Source: Gilliamella sp. ESL0405
GTDB lineage: Bacteria > Pseudomonadota > Gammaproteobacteria > Enterobacterales > Orbaceae
Assembly: GCF_019469205.1 (NCBI RefSeq)
Contig: NZ_CP048265.1
Span: forward strand, 2,418,001 to 2,482,000
Length of the DNA: 64,000 bases
Reading direction: 5' to 3'
The translations under genes were made by a program, and so were the position numbers. The notes under the pieces are model-generated. The model was given only the letters and a program-made list of their open reading frames with translations, searched no databases and had not been told where the DNA came from. This document shows, piece after piece, positions 36,001 through 46,424 of the stretch (the first letter of the stretch is position 1; every line of letters starts with the position of its first letter).

Positions 36001-36527
36001 TTAGCTCGATTCGTTCGAACTAATTCAAAATAGAAATGATCACGGAATGTTTGTTGATAATAATCCATGGCATTATCAATGATTGCTTGATTATCACGGA
36101 TAATGCCAATACCAATATCACTTCCTCGTCCAGCCAGAATAATTAAACCTTCTTTATGCGTGGTTAACCATTCTTGATCCACAACAGGCATATCATCAAT
36201 ATAACCTCGTTGATAAGCTTTTGATATCAACAAAGTGAGATTTTGATACCCCTCATTATTGGCTGCAAGTAACGTTAAACGATAAATATCATCTGACAAT
36301 TGTGGGCTACGAATAGCTAAATCAGCACCAATAATTGGTTTGATCCCTTTTGACATTGCTGAGCCATAAAATTTTACAAGCCCACAAAGATTGGTAAAGT
36401 CAGTAATTGCAAAAGCCGGCATTTGCAACTTGCTCACTTCATTTACCAATGCACCGACTTTAGCAATGCCATCGACCATTGAAAAATCGCTATGTAAATG
36501 AAGATGAATAAACTTAGGTTCCGCCAT
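33048..36527 (-). CDS. dnaE: DNA polymerase III subunit alpha
   Basis: Catalytic subunit of the replicative polymerase. 1,159 residues, normal for the DnaE1 type. PHP domain (about 1-270, [13 protein letters not shown]), polymerase core with acidic residues in PDFDVDF (about 400) and [10 protein letters not shown] (about 553), the [10 protein letters not shown] motif, tandem HhH region ([13 protein letters not shown]) and the C-terminal OB/tau-binding region. accA lies downstream. The 174 bases upstream to gldA contain no gene. Confidence 0.98.
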   Translation of the reverse strand: MAEPKFIHLHLHSDFSMVDGIAKVGALVNEVSKLQMPAFAITDFTNLCGLVKFYGSAMSKGIKPIIGADLAIRSPQLSDDIYRLTLLAANNEGYQNLTLLISKAYQRGYIDDMPVVDQEWLTTHKEGLIILAGRGSDIGIGIIRDNQAIIDNAMDYYQQTFRDHFYFELVRTNRANEELFIHTVVELAEQHDLPVVASNDVRFLKSTDFEAHEIRVAIHDGNTLEDPNRPKNYSPEQYLRSEQEMCELFSDIPEALENSVEIAKRCNVTIRLGEYFLPQFPTGDMSTEDFLVHKSREGLEERLEFLFPDPQVRKQKRPEYDERLETELNVINQMGFPGYFLIVMEFIQWSKDNDIPVGPGRGSGAGSLVAYALKITDLDPLAFDLLFERFLNPERVSMPDFDVDFCMEKRDLVIDHVADMYGREAVSQIITFGTMAAKAVIRDVGRVLGHPYGFVDRISKLIPLDPGMTLAKAFEVEPQLQELYDNNEEIKSLIDIARQLEGVTRNAGKHAGGVVISPTKITDFSPIYCDPEGHHPVTQFDKNDVEYAGLVKFDFLGLRTLTIIDWAIKMINQRQLREGKPPVDITRIALDDQASFDLLLKAETTAVFQLESRGMKDLIRRLKPDCFEDMIALVALFRPGPLQSGMVDNFIDRKHGREEVSYPDINHQHESLKPILEPTYGIILYQEQVMQIAQTLSGYTLGGADLLRRAMGKKKPEEMAKQRSVFKEGAEKQGVNGELSMRIFDLVEKFAGYGFNKSHSAAYALVSYQTLWLKTHFPAEFMAAVMTADMDNTDKIVGLVDECLRMGLKVNPPDINSGLYHFHVNDKGEIVYGIGAIKGVGEGPIEAIVEARNSGGYFKNIFELCARTDMKKINRRVLEKLTMAGAFDKLGPHRAAILHSINDAMQAADQYTKAQDIGQEDMFGVLAEEPEQVEHAYAAVPELPAQVLLDGEREALGLYLTGHPVTQYLKELNRYACGVRISEASPTGWGKMATFAGIVADARIRITKKGNKIGLFTLDDRSGRIDGMLFADSLEKFGHLLVKDKIIIVTGQVSHDDFNGGLKMSVRDMVDLKDARAKYVKGLAVTLTESEANRPMLQRIQQTFEPYRHGSVPVNLYYHRDDCVVRIQFGTTWRVVPEDALIVELKTLLGNDRIEFEFE

Positions 36528-36701
36528 ATTTACCAGAAATAATTATGCTTAAAAAATTGTTTTGAATTATAACACAAGCAATATGAATATTCTTATTCTC
36601 TTTATCTTTTGCCAAGAACGGGGCAAAAGGGGATAAACTTAACTCCCATAATATATGGCTTACGGAAGTTAAGCGAAATTAGCATAAATTTTAAAAAACG
36701 T

Positions 36702-37793
36702 TTACTGACGGCGCAGCCCATACGCATTAGCCGCTTTTATTGCAGCGAAAACCGTATAAGGGGTCACTTCTGACAATGAGTTGTGAATTGATTCACCTTC
36801 AGCGCAAGCCAGCTCAGCAACTTTCATTAAATCTTCATCAGTCACGTCGACTAAACCAATTTGTGCCAGTGTGGTAGGTAATCCAACAGATTGACAAAAC
36901 GCGTAAACTGTCTCAATCATATCAGGTTCACTATCAATTAACATCAACATGGCAAGTGTCCCAAACGCCACTTTTTCACCGTGCCAATACTCATGGGTTG
37001 CTTCTAATGCGGTAAAACCGTTATGAATAGCATGGGCAGCCGATAGCCCACCACTTTCAAAGCCCAGCCCAGACAAGAGCGTGTTAGCTTCAATAACATG
37101 TTCAAGTGCAGGGGTAACCACTTTTTGTTCGCACGCTATTTTTGCTTGAACACCATATTGAAGGAGTATATCAAAACAGAATTTGGCGAGTTGGAATGCC
37201 GAAATTGGCCCCGGCCTGCCGGTCATATTTGGGGCTTTTGATTGCCGGCAATCCTCTGCTTCAAACCAGGTTGCGAGCGCATCCCCCATGCCGGCTACTA
37301 AAAATCTAGCTGGCGCCTTAGCAATAACCTTTGAATCAACCAAGACTAAATCAGGATTACGTGGCAACATGAAATAACGTTTAAATTCGCCGTTCGGCGT
37401 ATAGATAACAGATAATGCACTACATGGCGCATCAGTAGAGGCAAGCGTTGGCACCACAACGCAAGGATAATTCAACTCTGCAGCCACCGCTTTTGCGGTA
37501 TCGATAGCTTTTCCGCCACCGATGCCAACAATCACATCAATTCCATTTGCTTCAACTAAAGCTGAAATACGAGCTATCTCTTCATCACAACATTCACGAT
37601 TAAATATATCTATGACAAATTTGATATTACCGTCTAAAGATTTTTCAATTGTTGTAGATAGATTTTTATGTGCCGACGGGCTTTGCAGTAATAATGCTTT
37701 TTTGCCTAATCTGGCTAACTCTTGACCTAAACAATGTTCAATTGCATTGTCACCTTGGATATAACGATTCGGAAAAAGTGCAGTTGTGATCAT
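36702..37793 (-). CDS. gldA: Glycerol dehydrogenase
   Basis: Iron/zinc-dependent NAD alcohol dehydrogenase oxidising glycerol to dihydroxyacetone. 363 residues from the ATG at 37793; an upstream TTG would add six. NAD site GIGGGKAIDTAK (about 93-104), substrate/metal region STDAPCSALSVIYT, metal ligands D in GDALATWFEA, H in AHAIHNG and H in YWHGEKVAFG. Identity to E. coli GldA is obvious throughout. It stands alone between dnaE and the fab operon, with a GGGAGC ribosome site. No dihydroxyacetone kinase is adjacent. Confidence 0.94.
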   Translation of the reverse strand: MITTALFPNRYIQGDNAIEHCLGQELARLGKKALLLQSPSAHKNLSTTIEKSLDGNIKFVIDIFNRECCDEEIARISALVEANGIDVIVGIGGGKAIDTAKAVAAELNYPCVVVPTLASTDAPCSALSVIYTPNGEFKRYFMLPRNPDLVLVDSKVIAKAPARFLVAGMGDALATWFEAEDCRQSKAPNMTGRPGPISAFQLAKFCFDILLQYGVQAKIACEQKVVTPALEHVIEANTLLSGLGFESGGLSAAHAIHNGFTALEATHEYWHGEKVAFGTLAMLMLIDSEPDMIETVYAFCQSVGLPTTLAQIGLVDVTDEDLMKVAELACAEGESIHNSLSEVTPYTVFAAIKAANAYGLRRQ

Positions 37794-37998
37794 AATAACA
37801 GCTCCCAACAAAGGTAAATAAATATCTGTTTATCAATAAAGCTATTATCCTTAGGTAATGGCGAAAGATAGTAATGCTCTATGATTAATTACAACATACG
37901 CTTTTATTATTGATAATCCACAGGATTTTTAAAAAAATGAGGGATATGCCACATTTTATAAGTATATTTTTTCAGAATTGATAGAAAATAGAAAAGGA

Positions 37999-38024
37999 TT
38001 CCCGTCACCTAGCTGGGACGGGAA
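37999..38024 (-). terminator. Terminator of the fab operon
   Basis: Stem TTCCCGTC / GACGGGAA followed on the minus strand by CCTTTTCTATTTTC, just after the fabF stop. Confidence 0.75.
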
Positions 38025-38037
38025 AATAGTAGCTGTC

Positions 38038-39282
38038 TTAAACTTTTTTGAATAGTACAGAACCGTTAGTGCCACCAAAACCAAATGAATTGCAAAGCGC
38101 ATATTCAAGATTTTTAACTTGGCGAGCAGTGTGCGGGACATAATCAAGATCGCATCCTTCATCAGGATTGTCTAAATTAATTGTCGGTGGAACAGCCTGA
38201 TCACGTAAAGCAAGTACAGTAAAGATTGATTCAACGGCACCGGCTGCACCTAATAGATGCCCGATCATCGATTTAGTTGAACTCACCATTACTTTGTTAG
38301 CGTTTTCTTTGAAAACACTTTTTACTGCTTGAGTTTCAGCTTTATCACCAGCAGGTGTTGAAGTACCGTGCGCATTAATATAACCGACTTGTTCCGGCGT
38401 AATACCTGCATCACGTATCGCACATTTCATGGCTAAAGCTGCACCACTTCCATCTTCCGGAGGTGAAGTCATATGATAAGCATCGCCACTCATACCGAAA
38501 CCGACAATTTCAGCATAAATTTTTGCACCACGCTTTTTCGCATGTTCATACTCTTCTAAGAACATGATCCCTGCACCGTCACCAAGAACAAAACCGTCAC
38601 GGTCTTTATCCCACGGTCGACTTGCGCCTTTTGGATTGTCATTATTAGTCGATAATGCACGAGCTGCACCAAAACCGCCAATACCAAGTGGTGTACTGGC
38701 TTTTTCACCGCCACCGGCTAACATTCCGTCAGCATCACCATAGGCTATCATTCGGGCAGCATGACCAATATTATGAACACCGGAAGAACAAGCTGTTGCA
38801 ATGGTAATACTTGGTCCTTTTAATCCATAAATGATAGATAAGTGACCAGCGATCATATTAACAATCGTTGAAGGGACAAAGAACGGGCTAATTTTACGTG
38901 GACCGCCATTAATTAGCGCACTGTGATTTTCTTCAATTAACCCAAGACCGCCAATACCGGAACCAATGGCACAACCAATACGTTCTGAATTTTCTTCCGT
39001 TATTTCAATGCCGGCATCTTGCATTGCTTGCATACCAGCAGCAATACCATATTGGATAAAATAATCCATTTTACGGGCATCTTTGCGTGTAATATTATAA
39101 TCTTCGCCGTTAAAGTTTTTAACCATCGCTGCGAAGCGTGTGGCAAATGGGGCTGTATCAAAGTGTTCGATGAGCTCAACTCCACTTTGACCTGCTAGTA
39201 ACGCTTGCCAAGTGGATTCAACTGTATTACCTACTGGAGATATCATGCCCATTCCAGTAACAACAACTCTGCGTTTAGACAC
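38038..39282 (-). CDS. fabF: 3-oxoacyl-ACP synthase II
   Basis: Elongating beta-ketoacyl-ACP synthase. 414 residues. Active-site Cys165 (IATACSSG), His in [12 protein letters not shown] and His in [12 protein letters not shown] form the Cys-His-His triad of KAS I/II. The C terminus [13 protein letters not shown] is typical. Last gene of the yceD-rpmF-plsX-fabHDG-acpP-fabF operon, separated from acpP by a hairpin. Confidence 0.97.
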   Translation of the reverse strand: MSKRRVVVTGMGMISPVGNTVESTWQALLAGQSGVELIEHFDTAPFATRFAAMVKNFNGEDYNITRKDARKMDYFIQYGIAAGMQAMQDAGIEITEENSERIGCAIGSGIGGLGLIEENHSALINGGPRKISPFFVPSTIVNMIAGHLSIIYGLKGPSITIATACSSGVHNIGHAARMIAYGDADGMLAGGGEKASTPLGIGGFGAARALSTNNDNPKGASRPWDKDRDGFVLGDGAGIMFLEEYEHAKKRGAKIYAEIVGFGMSGDAYHMTSPPEDGSGAALAMKCAIRDAGITPEQVGYINAHGTSTPAGDKAETQAVKSVFKENANKVMVSSTKSMIGHLLGAAGAVESIFTVLALRDQAVPPTINLDNPDEGCDLDYVPHTARQVKNLEYALCNSFGFGGTNGSVLFKKV

Positions 39283-39397
39283 ATTGTCCTCCAGAAAAGG
39301 ATTGAAATGAAATTTGAATCATTAAAAGTTTACGTTAAGTTTCACGCTTACTTTATGCCTCATTCGCTATGCGAAAAAATGTAGGCATAAAATAAAC

Positions 39398-39419
39398 TAG
39401 GCGATCATGTGACCGCCTA
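39398..39419 (-). terminator. Intercistronic hairpin between acpP and fabF
   Basis: Stem TAGGCG / CGCCTA followed on the minus strand by a T-rich segment. Probably a partial terminator that lets acpP be expressed far above fabF. Confidence 0.55.
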
Positions 39420-39439
39420 TTGTGAACATTCTGCTAACC

Positions 39440-39673
39440 CTATTGATTTGCAGTAATATAATCAATTGCTGATTGAACAGTTGTGATTTTTTCAGCATCT
39501 TCATCAGGAATTTCAGTATCAAATTCTTCTTCTAAAGCCATAACTAGTTCAACGTTATCAAGAGAGTCAGCGCCAAGATCTTCAATAAAAGAAGATTCAT
39601 TTCTTACTTCTTCCTCTTTTACACCAAGTTGCTCAACAATAATTTTCTTAACTCGCTCTTCGATAGTGCTCAT
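39440..39673 (-). CDS. acpP: Acyl carrier protein
   Basis: 77-residue acidic carrier of fatty acyl chains. The phosphopantetheine attachment site is Ser37 in [10 protein letters not shown]. Length and sequence are close to E. coli AcpP. Flanked by fabG upstream and fabF downstream, the standard operon position; 149 bases of spacer separate it from fabG, perhaps with an additional promoter. Confidence 0.98.
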   Translation of the reverse strand: MSTIEERVKKIIVEQLGVKEEEVRNESSFIEDLGADSLDNVELVMALEEEFDTEIPDEDAEKITTVQSAIDYITANQ

Positions 39674-39822
39674 ACTCTTTTTTTCCTATAAATATCGCCA
39701 AAAGCGGCGGTGAATGTAAGTTTATAAAATGTTGAAAAAGATGCAAATCATTTTTCAACCCAATTGTTTATTTTTTGTTCAAAACCTCAAAATATGGGGT
39801 TATTTTACACTATTCTAATCAA

Positions 39823-40557
39823 TTACACCATATACATGCCGCCATTGACATGTAAAGTTTCGCCAGTTATATAGCTAGCTTCGTCTGACGCTAAAAATGC
39901 CACAGCATTAGCAATTTCAACAGGTTCACCTAAACGACCAGCCGGAACTTGAGCTAATGTTTGTGCTTTTTGTTCATCAGTTAATGCTTCAGTCATATCC
40001 GTTGCGATAAAGCCCGGTGCAACAACATTAACGGTAATGCCACGAGAAGCAACTTCACGAGCTAATGATTTACTAAAACCAATTAGACCGGCTTTTGCAG
40101 CAGCATAATTGGCTTGACCGGCATTACCCATAGTGCCGACAACCGATCCAATCGTGATAATTCGGCCATAACGTTTTTTCATCATGGTGCGCATTAATGC
40201 TTTAGATAAGCGGAAAACAGACGTTAAATTAGTATCTAAAATATCTTGCCACTCGTCTTGTTTCATTCGCATTAACAAATTATCACGAGTGATCCCTGCA
40301 TTATTGACTAAAATGTCAATATCACCAAATTCAGTTTTAATTGCTTGGATAACTGATTCAATTGATGCTTCATCAGTCACATTTAATGCAAAACCTTTAC
40401 CATGTGAGCCTAAATATTGGCTAATAGCCTCAGCACCTTTTTCTGTTGTTGCTGTACCAATCACTGTTGCACCACAAGCGACTAACTTTTCTGCAATGGC
40501 TTTACCAATTCCGCGACTGGCACCTGTCACTAAAGCAATTTTTCCTGATAGGTTCAT
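39823..40557 (-). CDS. fabG: 3-oxoacyl-ACP reductase
   Basis: NADPH-dependent short-chain reductase of fatty acid elongation. 244 residues. Cofactor motif TGASRGIGKA (11-20), NNAG (85-88), catalytic Ser138, Tyr151 and Lys155 (YAAAKAG). C terminus GGMYMV is standard. Follows fabD with an 18-base gap. Confidence 0.97.
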   Translation of the reverse strand: MNLSGKIALVTGASRGIGKAIAEKLVACGATVIGTATTEKGAEAISQYLGSHGKGFALNVTDEASIESVIQAIKTEFGDIDILVNNAGITRDNLLMRMKQDEWQDILDTNLTSVFRLSKALMRTMMKKRYGRIITIGSVVGTMGNAGQANYAAAKAGLIGFSKSLAREVASRGITVNVVAPGFIATDMTEALTDEQKAQTLAQVPAGRLGEPVEIANAVAFLASDEASYITGETLHVNGGMYMV

Positions 40558-40575
40558 AGCTACCTCTTTTATCTT

Positions 40576-41511
40576 CTATTTTGTATTTTCAATTGCAGCA
40601 TCTAATGATGCTTTATCATTAACAGCACACGCTGATAGTGAATCAACAATACGTTTAGTTAATCCAGTTAATACTTTACCCGGTCCCATTTCAACTAAAA
40701 GTGTCACGCCTTGTTTTGCCATCATTTCAACAGTTTCAGTCCAACGTACCGGGCTGTAAAGTTGGGCAATTAACGCTGCTTTAATCTGCTCTGCAGAACT
40801 TTCCACTTTAACATCTACATTGTTAATTACCGCAAATTTTGGTGCATTAAACGTAATGTTTTGCAATGCAGTGGCTAATTTATCGGCTGCCGGTTTCATT
40901 AAAGCACAATGTGACGGTACGCTAACCGCTAGAGGTAAGGCTCGTTTTGCACCGGCTTGTTTACATAATGCGCCCGCCCGTTCAACCGCTTCTTTATTGC
41001 CAGCGATAACCACTTGCCCAGGTGAATTAAAATTAACTGGCGCAACAATTTGACCTTCAGTCGCTTGCTCACAAGCTTTGCTGATTGATTCGTTATCTAA
41101 ACCAATGATGGCATACATAGCACCTGTACCTGCTGGCACAGCTTCTTGCATCAATTTTCCACGTAACTCAACTAATTCGATTGCATCTTTAAAATCAATT
41201 ACGCCAGCACAAACTAAGGCTGAATATTCACCTAAACTGTGACCGGCCATAAATTCCGGTTGAGCGCCATTAACGCTTTGCCATACGCGATATATTGCAA
41301 CCGACGAAGCAAGTAACGCAGGTTGCGTTTGCCATGTCTTATTTAATTCTTCAGCCGGGCCGTCTTGAACAAGTGCCCATAGATCATAGCCTAATACTTC
41401 TGATGCTTCATCAAAAGTTGCTTTTACAATAGGGTAATTGTCCGCAAGATCTTTTAACATACCCACAGATTGTGAGCCTTGTCCTGGAAATACCATTGCA
41501 AATTTGGTCAT
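40576..41511 (-). CDS. fabD: Malonyl CoA-ACP transacylase
   Basis: Loads malonyl groups on ACP. 311 residues. FPGQGSQSVGM at the N terminus, nucleophile Ser92 in GHSLGEYSAL, and catalytic His in VPSHCALM. Standard operon position between fabH and fabG. Confidence 0.97.
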   Translation of the reverse strand: MTKFAMVFPGQGSQSVGMLKDLADNYPIVKATFDEASEVLGYDLWALVQDGPAEELNKTWQTQPALLASSVAIYRVWQSVNGAQPEFMAGHSLGEYSALVCAGVIDFKDAIELVELRGKLMQEAVPAGTGAMYAIIGLDNESISKACEQATEGQIVAPVNFNSPGQVVIAGNKEAVERAGALCKQAGAKRALPLAVSVPSHCALMKPAADKLATALQNITFNAPKFAVINNVDVKVESSAEQIKAALIAQLYSPVRWTETVEMMAKQGVTLLVEMGPGKVLTGLTKRIVDSLSACAVNDKASLDAAIENTK

Positions 41512-41546
41512 TTTTAAAATCCTTGATTACTCAAAATAATTTGTAT

Positions 41547-42500
41547 TTAAAATCTAACGAGCGCAGAGCCCCAAACAAAGCCGCCACCGAAAGCCTCTAA
41601 TAAGATTAGTTGACCTCGTTTAATACGTCCGTCCCGCACCCCGGCATCTAAAGCACAAGGTACTGATGCTGCAGAAGTATTGCCTTGTTTATCAAGCGTA
41701 ACAATCACTTTGCTCATGTCCATATCTAAACGTTTTGCGGTTGCCGAAATAATTCTTAGGTTAGCTTGGTGTGGTACCAGCCAATCTAAATCTGCTTTAT
41801 TAAAGGCATTTTCAGTCAATAGCTCATCAACTAAGTTAGACAGCTCTTTAACGGCAATTTTGAACACTTCATTACCATGCATTGTCATATAAACAGGGTC
41901 ATTCATATCACGGCGATCAACATACGGATATTTTAACAAATCACCATAACGACCGTCGGCATGCAAATGTGAAGCAATAATACCGGGTTCTTGTGAAGCA
42001 CCAACCACAACTGCGCCGGCGCCGTCACCAAATATAATAATCGTGCCACGGTCTTTTGGATCAACACCCCGTGTCAACATATCTGACCCCACCACTAATG
42101 CATATTTAATGGCGCCACTTTTAATGTATTTATCAGCAATATCAAGAGCATAGACAAAGCCAGAGCAAGCGGCTGATACATCAAATGCAATCACGTCACC
42201 AATTTCAAGTTTAGCCTGCAATTCAGTTGCGGCGCTAGGGAAAGCATTGACTGAAGTCGCTGTTGCAACAATAATCATACCAATATCGTTTTTATCGATA
42301 TCAGCCATATCAATAGCATTGATTGCAGCTTGATAAGCCATGGTGGTGACAGTTTCATCGGGTGCGGCAATACGCCTTTCTTTAATGCCGGTACGGGTTG
42401 TAATCCATTCATCACTGGTATCAACCATTTTTTCAAGATCGGCATTTGTTCTAATCTGTTTTGGAAGATAACTTCCTGTTCCTAATATCTTTGTATACAT
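41547..42500 (-). CDS. fabH: 3-oxoacyl-ACP synthase III
   Basis: Initiates fatty acid synthesis by condensing acetyl-CoA with malonyl-ACP. 317 residues. Cys112 (SAACSGF), His in VPHQANLRI and Asn in GNTSAAS form the KAS III triad. It starts four bases after the plsX stop, suggesting translational coupling. Confidence 0.97.
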   Translation of the reverse strand: MYTKILGTGSYLPKQIRTNADLEKMVDTSDEWITTRTGIKERRIAAPDETVTTMAYQAAINAIDMADIDKNDIGMIIVATATSVNAFPSAATELQAKLEIGDVIAFDVSAACSGFVYALDIADKYIKSGAIKYALVVGSDMLTRGVDPKDRGTIIIFGDGAGAVVVGASQEPGIIASHLHADGRYGDLLKYPYVDRRDMNDPVYMTMHGNEVFKIAVKELSNLVDELLTENAFNKADLDWLVPHQANLRIISATAKRLDMDMSKVIVTLDKQGNTSAASVPCALDAGVRDGRIKRGQLILLEAFGGGFVWGSALVRF

Positions 42501-42504
42501 CTAA

Positions 42505-43551
42505 TTATTCGCTCTTAGGTAGTGCAGAAGAAAGGCTGATTGCAATCTTCTCAGGTATATTCGTCTGTATAGCCAAAATAGCTTGTTCAATTGCTGCAAA
42601 AAAAGATTTTTGATTAGCACTACCGTGACTTTTAATCACAATACTTCGAAGACCAAGCAAACAGGCTCCATTATATCGTCCGGGATCTAAATAACCAAAA
42701 TTTTTTGCGATCTTTCTTTGTAACCACTTGCTTAATAACTTCATGATAAAAGAGCTGTGACCAAATGATAATTTGCAAGAAGACATAAAAATTTTAATTA
42801 AGCCTTCAACCGTTTTTAATGTCACATTCCCCACAAAGCCGTCACAAACCAGAACATCAGTTTTACCGGTTAAAAGCTCGTTACCTTCTAAGTAACCGAT
42901 ATAGTTAATTTGATTATTTGATTTTAAAATGGACGCAGCTGCACGGATTTTATCCAAACCTTTAATGTCTTCTTCACCAATATTGAGTAGTGCTACCCGT
43001 GGATTTTCAATGTTAAGTACTGTTTTTGCTAAGATTTCGCCCATTATGGCAAATTGCACCAACATATCACTATCACACTCAGCATTTGCACCTAAATCCA
43101 GTACTACCGTATTTTGATTATTTAAGGCAGGAATGGTAGCAACCAATGCCGGGCGATCAATGCCGGTTAAGGAGTGTAATAAGAGTTTAGATAGCCCCAT
43201 TAATGCCCCTGTATTACCAGCACTCACGCATGCTTGCGCTTGATTATCTTTCACCATTTCAAGTGCAATTCTCATTGAAGAGCCTTCACTGTGGCGAATA
43301 GCATAAGATGGTTTCATATCATTAGCGATAACTGCGGTGGATTTAACCAAAGTTAATCGTCCTTCATCTTGATATTGGGCAATTAATTTTGAATTTTCTT
43401 TGGACAAAAGAAGACCGATTTCTGTTAGATCACCTACCAGAAATAGAGAAAGATTTGGATAACGATTTAATGCTTGTATTGCAGCAGGAACAACAACACG
43501 AGGACCGAAGTCCCCGCTCATAGCATCTAACGCAATGGTTAGATTATCCAA
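42505..43551 (-). CDS. plsX: Phosphate acyltransferase PlsX
   Basis: Converts acyl-ACP to acyl-phosphate for phospholipid synthesis. 348 residues. Family signatures: [11 protein letters not shown] at the N terminus, [13 protein letters not shown] and [15 protein letters not shown]. It follows rpmF by 33 bases. The C-terminal region is somewhat divergent ([10 protein letters not shown]), otherwise normal. Confidence 0.96.
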   Translation of the reverse strand: MDNLTIALDAMSGDFGPRVVVPAAIQALNRYPNLSLFLVGDLTEIGLLLSKENSKLIAQYQDEGRLTLVKSTAVIANDMKPSYAIRHSEGSSMRIALEMVKDNQAQACVSAGNTGALMGLSKLLLHSLTGIDRPALVATIPALNNQNTVVLDLGANAECDSDMLVQFAIMGEILAKTVLNIENPRVALLNIGEEDIKGLDKIRAAASILKSNNQINYIGYLEGNELLTGKTDVLVCDGFVGNVTLKTVEGLIKIFMSSCKLSFGHSSFIMKLLSKWLQRKIAKNFGYLDPGRYNGACLLGLRSIVIKSHGSANQKSFFAAIEQAILAIQTNIPEKIAISLSSALPKSE

Positions 43552-43584
43552 AATGTCACCTGAGGATTTCTAATTACTGAGTAA

Positions 43585-43752
43585 TTATTTAGAAATCACT
43601 TTACGACCACGATAATAACCATCAGCGGTTACGTGATGACGTAAATGTGTTTTACCTGATTCATCAACTGAGATATTAGCAACAGTTAATGCATCATGAG
43701 AACGACGCATACCACGTTTTGCACGAGTTTTACGATTCTGTTGAACAGCCAT
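43585..43752 (-). CDS. rpmF: Ribosomal protein bL32
   Basis: 55-residue large-subunit protein. The sequence starts [20 protein letters not shown] and ends [10 protein letters not shown], diagnostic of the cysteine-free (zinc-independent) L32. It starts four bases after the yceD stop, the conserved arrangement that links ribosome and membrane-lipid genes. Confidence 0.96.
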   Translation of the reverse strand: MAVQQNRKTRAKRGMRRSHDALTVANISVDESGKTHLRHHVTADGYYRGRKVISK

Positions 43753-43756
43753 GGAT

Positions 43757-44266
43757 TTACCCCTTATTCTTTAAACTAACTAAAATTGCAAATGGATTTG
43801 GTTTTTCATTCTCAGCTGGAATTTCACCAAATACCATATCTGCCTCTGACACTTCGCAGTGTTTACTATCATGTACCGGCGCAATAGGTAATGAGAGAAT
43901 AATTTCGTCCTCAAGTAACGCTAATATATCTACTTCACCAAACTCGTTCATAAGAACAGGTTCATAATGTTCCGGTAATGTCTCTGCTTGAGCATCGCTC
44001 TTAACAGGACTAAATTTATTCATCACATGAACTTCTGTGATAAAAGGCTTAAAACAACGTTGACAAATCTGTTCTAACGTTATTTTTGCATCAATTGTGA
44101 TAACGCAAAGTTTTTGTTCATCATAACCAAAAGATAAACGACATTCGATATCACTTTTTGGACTCTCCAAGCGCGTTATAGCTTGCATTGGATAATATCC
44201 AACGTAATCAAGCCGTTTTTGTGCCGCTTTGATAGGGTCAATTGTTAATGGTAATTTATTTTGCAT
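43757..44266 (-). CDS. yceD: YceD family (DUF177) protein
   Basis: DUF177 proteins are needed for 23S rRNA accumulation in some organisms; the mechanism is not settled. 169 residues. The conserved centre is present: [14 protein letters not shown] (about 62-75) with the paired cysteines, an acidic segment with LPEHYEPVL, and [15 protein letters not shown]. First gene of the rpmF-fab operon, as in E. coli. A GTGCAG/CTGCAC hairpin lies in the leader at 44299-44317. Confidence 0.92.
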   Translation of the reverse strand: MQNKLPLTIDPIKAAQKRLDYVGYYPMQAITRLESPKSDIECRLSFGYDEQKLCVITIDAKITLEQICQRCFKPFITEVHVMNKFSPVKSDAQAETLPEHYEPVLMNEFGEVDILALLEDEIILSLPIAPVHDSKHCEVSEADMVFGEIPAENEKPNPFAILVSLKNKG

Positions 44267-44447
44267 AAGATATGCATACTACCTTAAAATTTTGTTTAGT
44301 GCAGCTAAAATCTGCACAATGCCGTAAGGCGCGCATCTTACCTTTAAATCAAGATTTCGTCAATGGGCATCGATAATATAATTTGTTTTAGTTGTTGATT
44401 ATTACCTTAATATTTACTTTTTTGCGACTATTTTGCGCTTGCCAAGA

Positions 44448-44481
44448 ACTTTCAGAAAATATATACGTTTAAGTATAAAAC
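44448..44481 (+). repeat. Intergenic repeat motif, copy 3
   Basis: ACTTTCAGAAAA-TATACGTTT-AAGTATAAAA, preceded at 44424-44436 by GCGACTATTTTGC, a near copy of the block before copy 2. Located 20 bases from the 3' end of the PRD regulator gene. Confidence 0.6.
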
Positions 44482-44501
44482 TTTTTAAATTTGCCTATTT
44501 A

Positions 44502-46421
44502 TTATGATAATCGCCCAAAACTATCTTTTACAATTGCCGTAAAATCGTCAAAGTTTTGACTATCTAGCAAGCGCTTAGTCGCTTTCTCTTTTACAAAGTT
44601 AACAAATAGATTATAAATGCGCATCGCATCTTCATACTCATCTTTGCTGATCGCCAATAAAAAAATGACATGCGCTACTTCGTTTTTATTCCAGACAATG
44701 CCTTGTGGCGCCAAAATCGTTGTGACAACGGTTTTTCTGGCCAGTAATCCTACTGAGTGAGGTATGGCGATGTTTTCTCCCAATAGAGTTGAAACAATTT
44801 TTTCACGTTCAACAACCGACGGATAAAAATCGCTATCAACATACCCTTGTTGAACTAATTTTGCGCAGACTTGGTTAAACAGTGTTTTTTGTGTCATTGG
44901 CTCATCGATAATAAAAAAGAATTTTTCATCGAAAAATCGCTCTATGATATAAGGCATAGTGCGATCAATCATCGCCAACCGCCCGAGCTGTTCAAGTTGG
45001 TAAGCCGTTGGGAAAGGCGCAATTTTAACAATCGGTTTATCTTTTTCGGTCAAACGAACGGTGGATACAACGAAGTCTTCTTCTACCTTTGTCAGTTGCT
45101 CATATGCACGATATGTTAGCGTGCGATTAATTTGAATATGGGGAAAATCCCGCTTAATTTTTGATTCAATCATTCGCAAAGTGGCATTACCAAGCTCGCT
45201 GACCAGCAAAATTTGCGCAAATCGTGCATGCCCGGCACTGTAATTACGCTCTAAAGCCACACCAATATGTACCGCTAGATAACTTATTTCATCTTCGGTC
45301 ATTTTTGCTTGAGTATAGTTTTTAGTATTAGCCAATGCTGAAAGCGTAATATCATAAGCAAAAGGATAATACTGTTTAATTTCATCCAATAAGGGATTGG
45401 TCGCTCTTATTTGATACTGTATCCTTGATAACATTGAGGAGATATGAATAAGGAGATCTTGCCGTAACTTGTTGTCCTCCCGTAAATTATAGTGATAACA
45501 ATCATTGATATAAGATAAGATATGTTCAACCAGTGCTAAACTTTTGGCTTGATTGGGTGATTCGGTCATGGTGCGTGAAATAATTTGAACACACAGATAA
45601 TTAAACTCCGCTTCACCGAGTGGGTTGCCTAAAAAATGGGAGAACTCTTCTGATATTTCTCTGGCTGCGCCAATCACGGTTGAATCAATCTTATCGACCT
45701 GATATTCAATTAACTCATGCATTTGTGTGATACGAGTTATCGATACCGCACAACTATAGAGTAAATAGCTCTGGCCTTCCGCCGTTAACTTTAATTCAAA
45801 ACGCTCAAACTGATTTTGTAACACTTTTTCCAGATAGTTTAAATCAATATCATTTAAAATTGTTTGTTTAAGCCTTTCAACAGTGATGAGGTCTTGCGCC
45901 AAATGGCGTTGCCATATAATGTCGGTTAAACATGCACGTATTGATGACTCATCGCCAACCAGACGCAATCCGTAATACGGGCGATTTTCGAGTGATAGAT
46001 TATACTTATCTAAATACTGTTTTATTTCAAGAATATCATTTTGTAACGTGCTGCGGCTTAAAAACCATTTATCTGCAATATCATCCAATTTTACTGCGTG
46101 AGGTTGAGTTAAAAAGGCAATAAGCAGGGCTGAAAATCTTTCTTTACTGGTGCGTGGTAGCTGTTTTGTTGAAGGCACTATCGGCAGCGTTGCATAACAA
46201 ACAGGATCTGATACAACAAGTTGATAACCCAGATTTTTGGTGTACTGAATTTGAGCACCATAGTTAGCTAATATATCATTAAGCGCTGCAATATCGGTTC
46301 GAATAGTACGCGTTGATACCGAAAAACGATTCGCTAACTCTTTTTGAGGTAGCGTCTCATTTTTTATCGTATCAAACAAATAGACTAATCGTTGATAAGA
46401 AAACATCATGTTAGATGTCAT
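44502..46421 (-). CDS. BglG-type transcriptional regulator with PRD and EIIA domains
   Basis: About 639 residues. Two N-terminal helix-turn-helix domains (about 8-75, LPQKELANRFSVSTRTIRTDI; and about 92-165, KLDDIADKWFLSRSTLQNDI), two PTS regulation domains (about 185-400, with ISEEFSHFLG and ISYLAVHIGVALE), an EIIB-like segment (about 405-495) whose usual catalytic Cys is missing (reads LLVSELGNATL), and a C-terminal EIIA of the fructose/mannitol type with the phosphorylatable His in IAIPHSVG. Such proteins activate promoters according to PTS phosphorylation. It directly follows the aldolase gene; GTG 46424 or ATG 46421 are possible starts, the latter preferred for AGGA spacing. Likely regulator of the whole upstream cluster. 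Confidence 0.88.
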   Translation of the reverse strand: MTSNMMFSYQRLVYLFDTIKNETLPQKELANRFSVSTRTIRTDIAALNDILANYGAQIQYTKNLGYQLVVSDPVCYATLPIVPSTKQLPRTSKERFSALLIAFLTQPHAVKLDDIADKWFLSRSTLQNDILEIKQYLDKYNLSLENRPYYGLRLVGDESSIRACLTDIIWQRHLAQDLITVERLKQTILNDIDLNYLEKVLQNQFERFELKLTAEGQSYLLYSCAVSITRITQMHELIEYQVDKIDSTVIGAAREISEEFSHFLGNPLGEAEFNYLCVQIISRTMTESPNQAKSLALVEHILSYINDCYHYNLREDNKLRQDLLIHISSMLSRIQYQIRATNPLLDEIKQYYPFAYDITLSALANTKNYTQAKMTEDEISYLAVHIGVALERNYSAGHARFAQILLVSELGNATLRMIESKIKRDFPHIQINRTLTYRAYEQLTKVEEDFVVSTVRLTEKDKPIVKIAPFPTAYQLEQLGRLAMIDRTMPYIIERFFDEKFFFIIDEPMTQKTLFNQVCAKLVQQGYVDSDFYPSVVEREKIVSTLLGENIAIPHSVGLLARKTVVTTILAPQGIVWNKNEVAHVIFLLAISKDEYEDAMRIYNLFVNFVKEKATKRLLDSQNFDDFTAIVKDSFGRLS

Positions 46422-46424
46422 CAC

